Source: a virus. Taken from it: 64,000 nt of DNA. Within the stretch, counting starts at the first letter, position 1; each line of letters starts with the position of its first letter. Positions 25,674-39,186 of the stretch are shown here, piece after piece. The position numbers and the translations under genes are program-made. Location of the stretch: IMG/VR virus record IMGVR_UViG_3300036770_002122, positions 29,198-93,197 of that record. One strand, 5' to 3'. The notes under the pieces are model-generated. The model saw nothing but the letters and a program-made list of their open reading frames with translations, ran no database searches and was not told where the DNA came from.

Positions 25674-28600
25674 ATGGAATTTAAGAAATTTTTAGAATTA
25701 GTAAATGAGGCTGAGTCAACAGCCGAAAAAGATGATAAAGCCAAAAAAGCAGGCGAAGAAGTCACTAAAGATATTGAATATGATGAAGGTCATAAAGGTA
25801 GTGATGACGAACGTGCTGAAAAAGCAGGCAAAAAAGTTGCCGCTGATATCAGATACGATGATAAGAAAGATAAAAAGAAATCATTAAAAGAATATTTTGA
25901 AGAAACTGAACAAGAAATTATTAATGAAGGTCAGTTTCCTATTCCAGTAGTTGGTCCAGACAATAAACCAATTGCTGGCCAATCAGGCTTTTTAAACGTA
26001 AGTGTTCCAGGACAAGCAGGCGTAGCAGTCAATGACATGCTGCGTAGATTAGGTGCAAGAGGTTTAAGTATAATTCTTCCACCAAATAGAATTCAACAGC
26101 AGCAACAGCAACAAGCATTGGCTGCTGCTAAAAGAGCATCTGTACAAACTTCAGGCAAACAAGTTGCTGAAGAAACTGTAGATGAAGGCATTGATGATGT
26201 TGTCAAATTAGGTACAAAGTACGGCGACGATATTGCTAAACAATTTAGTAACTTTGCTAGCGGATTTAAAAATCCACAAGGTGCAATGAATTTACCAAAT
26301 CAATCATTAGCATCAAAAGCAGGTGCAGCAACATCAAGAGGCGGTCCTGCAATAGGGGCAGGCGCCGGTGCAGCAGGCATGGCTGCATTAGGTGGTGACG
26401 ATAAACCTGCAGCAGATAATAAACCGGCAGCCGTCGCAGCAGACAATAAACCAGCAGCAGCGGCACCCGCTGCACCAGAGGCTCCTGCTGCTCCAGCAGA
26501 GCCTGTCGCTCCAGAGGCACCTGCTGTAGATACAGCACCTCCTGCTCCACCATCTGACGAAATTGATAGAATTCAACAATTGGCTGGTATGAGCGATGAA
26601 GAAAAATATGGTAAGGTAGGAGCAGAGATTCGTAAATTAGATCCTGAAGCCTATAAAAATAGACCAAGAGATTATCAAGGTAATATTGATTTATTAAACA
26701 AGTTAAGAGCGCAAAAAGCAGATGACACCACTGCACCACCTGCAGCAGATACTAAAGCAGATGATAAGCCAGCAGACGCAAAGGCTGATGAAAAACCAGC
26801 AGATGCAGCAGACGCAAGTGATGAATTAGAACCTGTAACTGTTACCGGTAAGAGAACACAACCTGCTGATCAAGATAAAGAAGGTGACGCTGAATTAGGT
26901 CGTTTACTAAATTTATCTGGCGCAAATACCTATGATGAATTAGGTAATTGGTTAAAGAATAGAGATAAGCCTGCAGGAAGCACTGAAGAACCAAAAGCAG
27001 CAGAGCCGGCAAAAGAACCAGAATCAAAACCTGAAGAACCAGCCGTTGACGCAGCAGGGGAAGAACCAGCCGTTGACGCCGCCGGCGAAGAACCAGCACC
27101 CGCTGCTGCAATTGAACCTAAAACTTCTTATAGAGTTGTTGATCCGTCGACCGGCAGAGCAAGAAATGTTTCAAAAGAAAAATATGATCAAATGGTTGCA
27201 AGAGGCCAAATTGATAAAGATAAAGGTTTAGACTATCAATTTAAAGTCAGAGACCCAGATGGTTCAATTAGAACAGTAAAACAAGGTGATCCAGATTGGC
27301 AGAAGTATGCTGATCAGGCAGAAAAAACTGTAGCATCAAATTACAATCAATTACAAGGCGAACCAGAAGGCGAAGAAGGCGAAGAAGGCGAAGAGAAATC
27401 AGGTAGACCAAGTTTGTTTAGAAGATTATTCAACATCGGCAAAGACGATGAAGGTTATTATCTAGGTAAAAAGCGCGGTCGTGATAATGCTCCAGATGAT
27501 ACTGAAGAAAAGTCAGAACTATCTGAAGGTAAACTTGCTGAAAAGTGGGAAGGCGATGTTAAAGTTGAACCAACTGGCGAGTATAAAAATAAAACAAAAG
27601 CACAATTACAGGCAATGTTGGCACGACTACATAAAACTGGTCCTCATAAGAAGGGCAGCAAAGAAGCCAAACAGCAAAGTCAAATTAATTTTGCATTACG
27701 TGCCAAAGGTGGTTGGAAGAAAGGTGAAGGCGCAGCAATGAAATCTGTAGAAGAAGATGCTACAGCAGCACAGCCAAGCAAACTACAGCAAAGACATCAA
27801 GATAACTTTGCTGCTAAACAACAAGCAGCACATAGTAAACAAGATAGTCAAGCAAAAGATTATCTAGCATCAAAAGGTGTAAGCGATCAAAATGCAGCAA
27901 AACTAATGGCTAAACCAATGAGAGAAGAAAAAGTCGATGAAAAGTTTGCAAGCCAACAGCAAGCAAAATTAATGTACGCAGCAGCAGGCGATAAAAAAGT
28001 CGCAAAGAAAACTGGCGTAAGTCAAGACGTAGCAAAAGAATTTATTAAAAAGAGTCATGGGCAGAAAGTAAGCAAACTACCCAAGAAAGTAAAAGAAGCA
28101 GAAATTCCAAAGTCAGGCCCAGATTATGGTGCAGGATTAGGCGCTGGTCGCAGCGACAACGTATTGGAGGCAAAGCCGGATTTCATCGATCTTGATAAAG
28201 ACGGTGATAAGAAAGAATCAATGAAGAAGGCAGCAGCCGACAAAAAGAAAAAGAAGGTAAATGAATCTATGAGCAATCTATTAAAAGCAGCATATAGCGA
28301 AGGCTATGTACACGGTCTACGTGAGCAACCATGCCGCGTAAAACACTACCAAGATATGGAAGAAGCAAAGCATTACTTTGAAGGTTACAAATGTGGCCTA
28401 GAAGAATGCTATGGACTCGTTCCAGGTCGCGGCTATGTTGACGAAGAATCATCACAAGATGTTGTAGACAACATGGCAAGTTTCGGTGCAGTAGGTGTTG
28501 AAGAAAATACTAATCAAAACATGGCAGCAGTTCCCGTGCAGAAGGCACAGGCTGGTCAAGTAAACACTTCAGCAACCAATCCTGCTCCGCAACAAAATGT

Positions 28601-30617
28601 ACCAGTAAAGCCAACTCCAACTGCAATGCCACAGCAGCCACAAATTAATGTCGGCGGTGTACCTGCAACTAAACAAGATGGCTCATCAAACATGGGTGCT
28701 GTAATGCAAAGCCGCGCAAACTTAAGCAATATTGGCCAGCAAGCAGCACAACAAATGCAAGAAGATGATTTAGATGAAATGGATAAAGGTGATTGGTTGA
28801 AGCACAAAGCAAAAACTACACCAGGTGACACATTTAAGGCATTTGGTCAAACATTCAAAGATAAAGACGTTTCAGAAACATATGCATTTGAAGATTTAGA
28901 ACAACAATTAAACGCTTTATTAGAAAATAAAGTTGTTAATGAAGGTCTTTCGGTATCGATGTCAACTGGGCAACAAGGTAGCCCAGACAGCGTAAGCGTA
29001 ACTGCTACAGACGGTGATAGTGAAAAACTATTATCATTCATTAAGCAAGTAGGTTTGGGCGGTTTATCAGATGCAGAACCAATTAATACTCCTGCTGAAC
29101 CAGCAGTTGTTGCAACAGTAAGTGATTACGGCGCGCCTAAATTCAGCGGTCATGAAATGCCAAGCATGGATGATTTGCTATCAAAATTAACAGGCATCGA
29201 ATCACATGACGATCATGGTCATGATCATGGGCATGGTGATGAAGAATCAACATGTAACGAATGCGGCATGATGGAAAGTTCATGCGGCTGCGAAAAAAAA
29301 ACTGAAGAAGTTTTAGAAACTACAGTTGAAGCGCAGGTAAAATCAGATCAACTTGACGAAGCAGCACCTGCATTAGCAGCACTAGGTAGATTAGCAGGTC
29401 TTGCAGGACGCGCAGCATTAGCAAATCCTGGTAAGGCTGCTATGCTTGCAAAGCGTGCCGCAAGCGCATTCAAAAAAGATAAAGAAGAAGTAGACGAAAC
29501 CGAAACATTAGATCAACGCGAATTTATGGTCGCTGAAGATGACGGTGAAGGCTATGAACAAAGTCAAGCAGATGCAGGCAAGATTGATAGCGCATTAGCA
29601 TTAAGCGGCGCATCAAAGGGCGGCGCAACTAACGAAGATGCCATGGATCTAGGCTTAGGCGGATCAATGAAAGATATGATGTCAAAATTAGGAGACATTG
29701 AAAATAAATCAATGTCAACTAATACTTCAAATGACACATCATCATATACTGTAGATGGCAAACCAGCAACTAAAGATGAATATGATAATGCTATGAAGAA
29801 TTTCAAGATGCCAACAATGCCAACAATGCCGACTATGCCAAAAATGCCTAACATGCCAGCAGGTATGGAACTTCCTGAATTGCCAGAACTTCCTGATTTA
29901 TCTGATTTAGGCATGGGCGCTGCTGGCGGTGATGACAATGTAAGCATGTCAAGACAAGAATATAATGATCTTATCAATGCAGCATTACCTGGCGTAACTG
30001 TTACAGGCAAAAGAGTAGGTGGCGACGATGAGTTGCAACCAGTAACTATTGCTAGCAAAAAGAGAGAATTGCCTGGAAGTGATGATGAGTTACAACCAGT
30101 AACTATTCAATCAAAGAAGCGTGAAATGCCTGCAGGTGATGACACATTTGTAGCAAAAGCAGATGATGCTGAAATTGCAAATATTAAAAAGTCACTAGAC
30201 GACATGATGAAAGATATCATGCCTAGAATGGCAGGTCGTGACCAAGATTGGTTAGACGCTCAACAAGATCAACAACTAGCAACACAAGGTGCTGCAGGAG
30301 ATTGGTTCAGAAGTGCATTAGGTAGAGGGGCAAATTTAAATGATCCTAATACTAGAGCAAAACTTGATCGTCTTGCTAAGAAAGCACAAACTAATGAGCA
30401 AGAAAAGTTAGATGAATGGGCAAATGATGCAGGTCAAAAAGGCACAGATGCAGCATTCACCCGTGATACAGACTTTATGACTCAAACTATCAGCGGTGGA
30501 TTGAACAAGCCTAAGTCAACAGGTCAAACTACAATCCCTGTTATTGCTGGTCAAGAAGCAAGAGAAGGCGACGAAGATGTGCAAGCCTGGAAGAAATTAG
30601 CAGGTCTAGCGAAGTAA
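25674..30617 (+). CDS. Giant multi-segment protein, possible prohead polyprotein
   Basis: 1647 residues. It begins MEFKKFLELVNE before Ala, a possible targeting peptide, then a duplicated KAG-x-x-V-x-x-DI-x-YD unit (residues 26-62), and a second internal copy of the peptide (KSLKEYFEE, residues 69-77). Long Ala/Pro/Glu-rich linkers, a poly-Gln run, DLDKDGDKK (EF-hand-like), a paired-Cys YGLVPGRGYV segment, a His/Asp and Cys-rich metal-site-like stretch near residue 1180, and three VTITGKR-like or DELQPVTI repeats follow. Many hydrophobic-x-Glu sites could be protease cuts. It may be a scaffold, internal protein or polyprotein; no enzyme domain is seen. Confidence 0.6.
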   Translation: MEFKKFLELVNEAESTAEKDDKAKKAGEEVTKDIEYDEGHKGSDDERAEKAGKKVAADIRYDDKKDKKKSLKEYFEETEQEIINEGQFPIPVVGPDNKPIAGQSGFLNVSVPGQAGVAVNDMLRRLGARGLSIILPPNRIQQQQQQQALAAAKRASVQTSGKQVAEETVDEGIDDVVKLGTKYGDDIAKQFSNFASGFKNPQGAMNLPNQSLASKAGAATSRGGPAIGAGAGAAGMAALGGDDKPAADNKPAAVAADNKPAAAAPAAPEAPAAPAEPVAPEAPAVDTAPPAPPSDEIDRIQQLAGMSDEEKYGKVGAEIRKLDPEAYKNRPRDYQGNIDLLNKLRAQKADDTTAPPAADTKADDKPADAKADEKPADAADASDELEPVTVTGKRTQPADQDKEGDAELGRLLNLSGANTYDELGNWLKNRDKPAGSTEEPKAAEPAKEPESKPEEPAVDAAGEEPAVDAAGEEPAPAAAIEPKTSYRVVDPSTGRARNVSKEKYDQMVARGQIDKDKGLDYQFKVRDPDGSIRTVKQGDPDWQKYADQAEKTVASNYNQLQGEPEGEEGEEGEEKSGRPSLFRRLFNIGKDDEGYYLGKKRGRDNAPDDTEEKSELSEGKLAEKWEGDVKVEPTGEYKNKTKAQLQAMLARLHKTGPHKKGSKEAKQQSQINFALRAKGGWKKGEGAAMKSVEEDATAAQPSKLQQRHQDNFAAKQQAAHSKQDSQAKDYLASKGVSDQNAAKLMAKPMREEKVDEKFASQQQAKLMYAAAGDKKVAKKTGVSQDVAKEFIKKSHGQKVSKLPKKVKEAEIPKSGPDYGAGLGAGRSDNVLEAKPDFIDLDKDGDKKESMKKAAADKKKKKVNESMSNLLKAAYSEGYVHGLREQPCRVKHYQDMEEAKHYFEGYKCGLEECYGLVPGRGYVDEESSQDVVDNMASFGAVGVEENTNQNMAAVPVQKAQAGQVNTSATNPAPQQNVPVKPTPTAMPQQPQINVGGVPATKQDGSSNMGAVMQSRANLSNIGQQAAQQMQEDDLDEMDKGDWLKHKAKTTPGDTFKAFGQTFKDKDVSETYAFEDLEQQLNALLENKVVNEGLSVSMSTGQQGSPDSVSVTATDGDSEKLLSFIKQVGLGGLSDAEPINTPAEPAVVATVSDYGAPKFSGHEMPSMDDLLSKLTGIESHDDHGHDHGHGDEESTCNECGMMESSCGCEKKTEEVLETTVEAQVKSDQLDEAAPALAALGRLAGLAGRAALANPGKAAMLAKRAASAFKKDKEEVDETETLDQREFMVAEDDGEGYEQSQADAGKIDSALALSGASKGGATNEDAMDLGLGGSMKDMMSKLGDIENKSMSTNTSNDTSSYTVDGKPATKDEYDNAMKNFKMPTMPTMPTMPKMPNMPAGMELPELPELPDLSDLGMGAAGGDDNVSMSRQEYNDLINAALPGVTVTGKRVGGDDELQPVTIASKKRELPGSDDELQPVTIQSKKREMPAGDDTFVAKADDAEIANIKKSLDDMMKDIMPRMAGRDQDWLDAQQDQQLATQGAAGDWFRSALGRGANLNDPNTRAKLDRLAKKAQTNEQEKLDEWANDAGQKGTDAAFTRDTDFMTQTISGGLNKPKSTGQTTIPVIAGQEAREGDEDVQAWKKLAGLAK
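29206..29300 (+). other. His/Cys-rich metal-site-like segment in the giant protein
   Basis: Within about 30 residues near 1178-1209 the protein has alternating His/Asp/Gly (HDHGHDHGHGDE-like) and then CNECGMMESSCGC, a layout often seen in metal-binding stretches. The metal is unknown. Confidence 0.45.
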
Positions 30618-30637
30618 TTTGTCGTTAATATAGTTAA

Positions 30638-30668
30638 AAATACCCGGCTAATCACCGGGTATTTTTTT
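30638..30668 (+). terminator. Rho-independent terminator
   Basis: Stem AAATACCCGG / CCGGGTATTT with a CTAATCA loop, followed by T residues; it ends the giant gene's message. Confidence 0.9.
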
Positions 30669-30691
30669 GGCAATTGCTTTGCTATAAAAAC

Positions 30692-30699
30692 GATAAATA
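30692..30699 (+). promoter_or_regulatory. T4-type late promoter (GATAAATA)
   Basis: GATAAATACTATATTA, the longest shared form in this window; the fibre ATG at 30723 follows with AAAGGATA as SD. Confidence 0.65.
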
Positions 30700-30722
30700 C
30701 TATATTAAAGGATATTGGATAG

Positions 30723-34133
<3,411 letters not shown>

Positions 34134-34142
34134 GGATAACAA

Positions 34143-37064
34143 ATGAGTAATCCAATTACATGGGTTACAGCGTCAGGTATAATAGGTGTATATCCTGCTG
34201 AAGTACCTATGATATATCGTCTTGCTGCGATGGCACAAGACCCATACACTATCACCAAATTTGAAATAATTAGTGGTACATTACCTATAGGATTATCATT
34301 TAGAAGTGATGGTAAAATTTCAGGAACTCCGGACGTTATAACTAATGATATTAGTAGTGAGTTTGTTGTTCGTGTAACTGCCAGTGACGGAATAAACACT
34401 GCTTTTAAAGACAGAACTTTTAGTATTACTATTACAGGTGAAGCCACTCCTCAATTTACTACTACTGAAGGATTATTGTTTACAACTGAAGATAGTAATT
34501 GGATAGAATTTCCTATACAATATTCAAATCCTATTGAAACAAATCAAGTTTTAATACGTGTGCTTCAGGGTCAATTACCTCCAGGATTAGAAATAAATGA
34601 ATTTGGTTTAATAAGAGGATATCCAGAACCACCAATTTCTCAAACTAATTTACAAGAAGTTACTACAACAGCCATAGCCTCAGATAATACAAATAATTCA
34701 GTTACAGTTTTAAGCACTACAGATTTTTTTATTAATAGACCCATAGTATTTACGGGAGTAAGTTTTGGTGGCATAGAGTCAGACCAAGTATATTATATAA
34801 AAAGTATTATTAATGCTACTCAAATTACAATATCAATAGCACCGGGCTCTGACACTTTAATTGTAGATACTGCTGCAGGTTTTATGGATGTAACATTACC
34901 TGCAACAACAATAGGTCAACCTACAAAACGTCAATTTAATTTTACATTAGATTTATTGAGCGAAAAGGGTAATGATAGAGCAACTTATGCTATTACTGTA
35001 GTCAATCAAAATTTAGGCACTAGTCAAGGTGGACCAGGCAAAGCAATAGGTACACGAATACCAACAATTTTAAATACTAGACCTGCTACATATAACATAG
35101 AGTCAAATGAAATTGATTATGGTTACTATGTGTTACCTCCTGCAGGATCAGTAAATCCTCCGGGAATTACTTATGAACCTACACAACAGGCCTATATAGG
35201 TGAATTTCAAAGTGATAACTTTTTTAGTTTTCATCTATTAGGTTTTGATTTTGATGGTGACCAACTAACTTATATTTTAGATGGACAACCTGCATGGTTA
35301 AACTATGATAGTAATACTGGCTGGTTATACGGAACACCAAATTATCCGGCTGACACAATACAAGAATTTTCATTTTTAGCAAGAGCATTTAAAACTGTAG
35401 GATCCGCAGTTTATAATAGTGTTGATTTTAATTTTAATTTTAAAATAAGCAATGGAATTTCAGGTACGGTAACATGGAATACTGATAGTAATTTAGGTAA
35501 TATAAACAATGCATCTATAAGTTATTTCAATGTTAAAGCAACATCAGATGTTGAATTAGAATACGTATTAGAATCAGGTTCGTTGCCACCAAACTTAACG
35601 TTATTACCTGACGGAGAAATAATAGGAATTGTAGCATATCAACCAAGTGATAATTATCAACTTGAAAACGAAAGTGCTACCTTTACATTTAGTGTGACTG
35701 CAAGGGCGGTAGACAGTTCATTGACATCTTTCATTAATAGTACTAAGACATTTACAATCACGGTACTACAAGAATATAGTGAACCAACTGATAATTTGTA
35801 TATTAAATGTACACCTATACAAAAAGACAGAGATATTATTGCATCTTTATTAACTAATACTAATTTAATACCTGAAGAATATTTGTATAGACCTGTAGAT
35901 CCAAATTTTGGTAAAGCAAAAAATATTACATACGCACATGCTTACGGCATTAATTCAAGTAATCTTGCAGAGTATTTGGAAGCAGTTAAGAAAAATCATT
36001 ATTGGAGAGACATTACATTAGGAGAGTTGAGTACTGCTGTAGCAAGAGATGAAAATAATAACATTTTATATGAAGTAATATACAGTAATGTTATTGATAA
36101 TTTAACTGTTTATGATCCTAAATTCGGTATTGATTATAGATATAGTACAAGTATACCAGAAGAAATATTTTGGCCTAGATTTATTGATTTAAATTTGGGA
36201 CCATGGTATACAACAAACACAGAAATATATACTTCTTTTATCTTTAACCAAGAAGCAGAAATTATAACTAATTTTCGTGAATATACATTATTAACACAAG
36301 ACGGTATTCCTCTTTTATTAAACGGTGGTATCCCTACATTCTATACAAGTTTAACGCCGGGCTATGCTAGAATATTATATCCTAATAGTTTAGATAATAT
36401 GCGTTTGCGTGTTGAGCAAGAATTAGGAGCAAATAATAGTTTTAGACTACTGCCATTATGGATGACTAGTCAACAGCGCGATGGCGACACATTGGGATTT
36501 ACTCCTGCTTGGGTTATAGCCTATACTAAACCAGCACAACTTGTGAATGTAACATCTACACAAACTATAGGTATTGATGCCATTCAATTGTATGCAGTAA
36601 TAGTTGATGATGTAAGTGATTTAGTAGTGGGCAAACCAATAGTATTTTCAGGAAACACTTTCGGAAATATAGTTAGTGGTGCAACTTATTATATTAAACA
36701 AATAGGCGCTACAGGTTATCCAAATGCTATTATTTTAAGTACATCTGTTGATGGTCTAACATATAAAGTAGTAACTGAGACAGGAAGTATGTCAGGAGTA
36801 TTTGATCCTATCAGTTACGCAGAAATCATTAAAGAAAGAATTGAAAATGAATGGCCCTTCACACTTAATGAAATTGATTTTGAAATAGATAGATTTGCGG
36901 TCAATAAGCAAATTACATATAATTATGATACATTGTTATCAACTCCTGCGTGGTCTGAATATCCTAGTGCGACACCGCCGCCGGTACCATTAGACTCTAG
37001 TGATTTTTATGTAATTTTCCCAAACAAAACAATATTGCCCAAAAAGACCCAATATAATTTATAG
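34143..37064 (+). CDS. Large Ig-like fibre/adhesin protein
   Basis: 973 residues. It has repeated putative-Ig motifs of the He_PIG type (LPIGLSFRSDGKISGTP, LPPGLEINEFGLIRGYP, LPPNLTLLPDGEIIG). Two copies of a module ending in YYIK-I ... ITIS are inserted (about residues 174-255 and 800-885); the same module occurs in other tail genes here. The last 100 residues (EIDRFAVNKQITYNYDTLL) look like a conserved ending of marine phage fibre-associated proteins. No signal peptide. It lies between two fibre genes and is likely a long side fibre or tail adhesin. Confidence 0.65.
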   Translation: MSNPITWVTASGIIGVYPAEVPMIYRLAAMAQDPYTITKFEIISGTLPIGLSFRSDGKISGTPDVITNDISSEFVVRVTASDGINTAFKDRTFSITITGEATPQFTTTEGLLFTTEDSNWIEFPIQYSNPIETNQVLIRVLQGQLPPGLEINEFGLIRGYPEPPISQTNLQEVTTTAIASDNTNNSVTVLSTTDFFINRPIVFTGVSFGGIESDQVYYIKSIINATQITISIAPGSDTLIVDTAAGFMDVTLPATTIGQPTKRQFNFTLDLLSEKGNDRATYAITVVNQNLGTSQGGPGKAIGTRIPTILNTRPATYNIESNEIDYGYYVLPPAGSVNPPGITYEPTQQAYIGEFQSDNFFSFHLLGFDFDGDQLTYILDGQPAWLNYDSNTGWLYGTPNYPADTIQEFSFLARAFKTVGSAVYNSVDFNFNFKISNGISGTVTWNTDSNLGNINNASISYFNVKATSDVELEYVLESGSLPPNLTLLPDGEIIGIVAYQPSDNYQLENESATFTFSVTARAVDSSLTSFINSTKTFTITVLQEYSEPTDNLYIKCTPIQKDRDIIASLLTNTNLIPEEYLYRPVDPNFGKAKNITYAHAYGINSSNLAEYLEAVKKNHYWRDITLGELSTAVARDENNNILYEVIYSNVIDNLTVYDPKFGIDYRYSTSIPEEIFWPRFIDLNLGPWYTTNTEIYTSFIFNQEAEIITNFREYTLLTQDGIPLLLNGGIPTFYTSLTPGYARILYPNSLDNMRLRVEQELGANNSFRLLPLWMTSQQRDGDTLGFTPAWVIAYTKPAQLVNVTSTQTIGIDAIQLYAVIVDDVSDLVVGKPIVFSGNTFGNIVSGATYYIKQIGATGYPNAIILSTSVDGLTYKVVTETGSMSGVFDPISYAEIIKERIENEWPFTLNEIDFEIDRFAVNKQITYNYDTLLSTPAWSEYPSATPPPVPLDSSDFYVIFPNKTILPKKTQYNL

Positions 37065-37077
37065 TAGGAATAGCGTA

Positions 37078-37085
37078 TATAAATA
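37078..37085 (+). promoter_or_regulatory. T4-type late promoter (TATAAATA)
   Basis: Consensus TATAAATA, then CAGT and an ATG at 37090 that opens a five-codon ORF ending at the start of the 37104 gene. Confidence 0.65.
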
Positions 37086-37089
37086 CAGT

Positions 37090-37107
37090 ATGGAATTTAA
37101 TACATGA
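37090..37107 (+). CDS. Possible five-residue leader ORF (MEFNT)
   Basis: ATG GAA TTT AAT ACA TGA lies four bases after the late promoter, as in other leaderless genes here. Its TGA overlaps the ATG at 37104 (ATGA), so it could deliver ribosomes to the fibre gene by coupled re-initiation. It may also be chance. Confidence 0.35.
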   Translation: MEFNT

Positions 37108-38399
37108 GTAGCATTAACACAAACAGCCTAGATGTCAATTATCCAATTCCTGGACAAAATAATAGTACTCAGGGATTTCGTAATAACTTTACCAATATCA
37201 AACAGAATTTAGATATTGCAGGAAGTGAAATCAGTGATTTACAAAATAAGGCTGTGTTAAAGTCAGCATTGGCTAATAGCGTAGTTAATAACGATATGGC
37301 AAACACATTAATTGCCAATGCATCTACATTACAATTCAGAGCAACAACTTATAATTTGGGCAATGCGTTAGTAGGTAATGTATTAATAGACTGTAGTTTA
37401 GGCGATGTTCAATATGGTACGCTTGCCGGAAATATCACTTTAAATTTTGGTAGTTGGGCTCCTACAAATACAGAAGGACATGTATCATTAAATTTAGCAA
37501 GAGCAAATGCTAATATTGATGTGTACATTTTCTTCCCTAGCGACACACCATTTAGAAGTATTGAATTACTAGAAAATTATGTATTGGCAAATAATACTCC
37601 CGCACTAACTTTCCCATATGGTAGTACAAAAATTAATCTACTACTAACAAGTACAGATTGCGGAAACACAGTAGATATTAGTCCAACTAATAGACCATTT
37701 AAGAGTACATCAATACAGTTCGGTGTTCCACCTAGCACAGGTAGATTAGGTGACACAAACGGCACAATCTACATGCCTGAAAGTGTCAACCAACTTAAAG
37801 TAACTGATACTATAACAGGCACCGACCTTTTAACTGTAAGCGATACTTCATCATTATATACAGGCATGCCATTAATGTTTACAGGTTCTGTATTTGGCGG
37901 AGTTAATACAGCAAATACTTATTATGTACGAAATGTGATCTCAAACACAACTTTTACTATATCTGATACTACATCAGTTGCTAGTAATGTAACATTATCA
38001 TCAGCAAGCGGTAATATGTACGCTAACCCTATTAGTTACATTTATGTTGCGGTTGATGATTGCAGTGCTAATGCTGTGAACAGAAGTATTGCTAATACCG
38101 CTGCACCAAACATCATCACAGTATCAGGCACAACAGCAAATCTCGTTGTAAATTATCCAATACAATTTACAGCAACAGCAAATGCAAATGCTAATACTTG
38201 CGGCTTAACTGTGGGTAGTGTTTATTACATTAAATCAATAGCAGGAAATGATATTACAGTCAGCACAACACGCTATAATGGTGTTGCAGGCCCCGAATAT
38301 CAAGGTGTAACAACAGTAGGTGCCGGCGACGTTGATATAGACTATACAGTATACGATGGTCCAGACATTTTCCGTAGAATCCCATTGCAACCATTTTAA
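37104..38399 (+). CDS. Tail-fibre-like protein
   Basis: 431 residues. The N-terminus (INTNSLDVNYPIPGQNNSTQ, GFRNNFTNIKQNLD) is the attachment segment of marine T4-like fibres and is related in layout to the start of the 30723 fibre. Residues 60-200 are a beta domain; residues 230-310 and 330-410 carry two copies of the G-x-P-x-x-F-T ... YYIK ... ITVS module found in the 34143 and 8022 genes. It likely assembles with the neighbouring fibres. Confidence 0.65.
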   Translation: MSSINTNSLDVNYPIPGQNNSTQGFRNNFTNIKQNLDIAGSEISDLQNKAVLKSALANSVVNNDMANTLIANASTLQFRATTYNLGNALVGNVLIDCSLGDVQYGTLAGNITLNFGSWAPTNTEGHVSLNLARANANIDVYIFFPSDTPFRSIELLENYVLANNTPALTFPYGSTKINLLLTSTDCGNTVDISPTNRPFKSTSIQFGVPPSTGRLGDTNGTIYMPESVNQLKVTDTITGTDLLTVSDTSSLYTGMPLMFTGSVFGGVNTANTYYVRNVISNTTFTISDTTSVASNVTLSSASGNMYANPISYIYVAVDDCSANAVNRSIANTAAPNIITVSGTTANLVVNYPIQFTATANANANTCGLTVGSVYYIKSIAGNDITVSTTRYNGVAGPEYQGVTTVGAGDVDIDYTVYDGPDIFRRIPLQPF

Positions 38400-38402
38400 T
38401 AT

Positions 38403-38639
38403 ATGGAACATCCCTTCATAAACGATTTATCCAAAAAAAGTTTAGAAGAGTTACAAACAGATATAAGTAATTTAACATCTAAATTAAACTTTGCATATAG
38501 ATCCAACCACGGTCCATTAATTAACCAAATACAAATGGCTTTGGAAAGTTATAGAAATGCATATACTAAAAAAATGGATGAGTTGATTAAAAAGCAGAAT
38601 ATACAAACTCAAGTGGTTATTGATAAAAAAAGCAAATGA
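38403..38639 (+). CDS. Small helical protein, conserved in T4-like phages
   Basis: 78 residues. The pattern PFINDLSKKSLEELQTDI ... INQIQMALESYR resembles a small protein I have seen in cyanophage genomes without a function. Charged, helical, no membrane segment. It starts three bases after the fibre stop and overlaps the next ATG, so it is co-translated with both. Confidence 0.6.
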   Translation: MEHPFINDLSKKSLEELQTDISNLTSKLNFAYRSNHGPLINQIQMALESYRNAYTKKMDELIKKQNIQTQVVIDKKSK

Positions 38640-39166
38640 ACATACAAATAGAAAAAGACTTTACATTTATGACAGCCATACACTTTGAAAAAAAGTATAT
38701 GGTAAATTTATATGAATTACATGCAAAAATGGAAGTAATGACAGAAGATGTTAGAGAACAAAATATTGCTGTTGAACGCATGAATTATTTTCTTTCTAAC
38801 CATATAGAAGATATTATATTTGTACAAAATACAGAAAAAGAAGCAATACAAAATTATACTAATGCTGGAATGAAAGTGTGTATAATTCCTGAAGAACCAT
38901 ATGATCAAATTATAGGCATGCTTTTGATAAACAAATGCAATGCTATAATGGAAGGTAGAATAGTAGTAAATGAAATAGTATTTGGAAGTAAATTAAGCAA
39001 CCTGATAAAATTTAATATAAGTGGTGAATTAGCCAAACTTGAATACTCAGAAGATAATTGGTATAACAAAAGTTCCTTATCATTTACTGATAAAAATAAA
39101 AAAGAAAAAATAGTAACACTTTTTGATAAAAATAATTGGGCACAATTAGAGTTGACTTGGAAGTAA
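38636..39166 (+). CDS. Unknown protein
   Basis: 176 residues, mixed alpha/beta, Lys/Glu/Asn-rich, with a central segment (MKVCIIPEEPYDQIIGMLL, INKCNAIMEGRIVVNEI) suggesting a small enzyme-like or binding domain, but no motif is recognised. It overlaps the gene before by four bases. The sigma70-like promoter of the next gene lies inside its last codons. Confidence 0.55.
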   Translation: MNIQIEKDFTFMTAIHFEKKYMVNLYELHAKMEVMTEDVREQNIAVERMNYFLSNHIEDIIFVQNTEKEAIQNYTNAGMKVCIIPEEPYDQIIGMLLINKCNAIMEGRIVVNEIVFGSKLSNLIKFNISGELAKLEYSEDNWYNKSSLSFTDKNKKEKIVTLFDKNNWAQLELTWK

Positions 39167-39180
39167 AATTACTTTATAGT
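39152..39180 (+). promoter_or_regulatory. Sigma70-like early promoter (TTGACT-17-TATAGT)
   Basis: TTGACT at 39152-39157, a 17-base spacer, TATAGT at 39175-39180, six bases before the ATG at 39187; leaderless mRNA expected. Confidence 0.7.
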
Positions 39181-39186
39181 AGTTAG

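Noticed and set aside
26266-26739. Long ORFs on the opposite strand inside the giant gene and the fibre genes
   Set aside because: They arise from Ala/Pro or Gly/Thr-rich codon bias and have no promoter, SD or protein-like composition.
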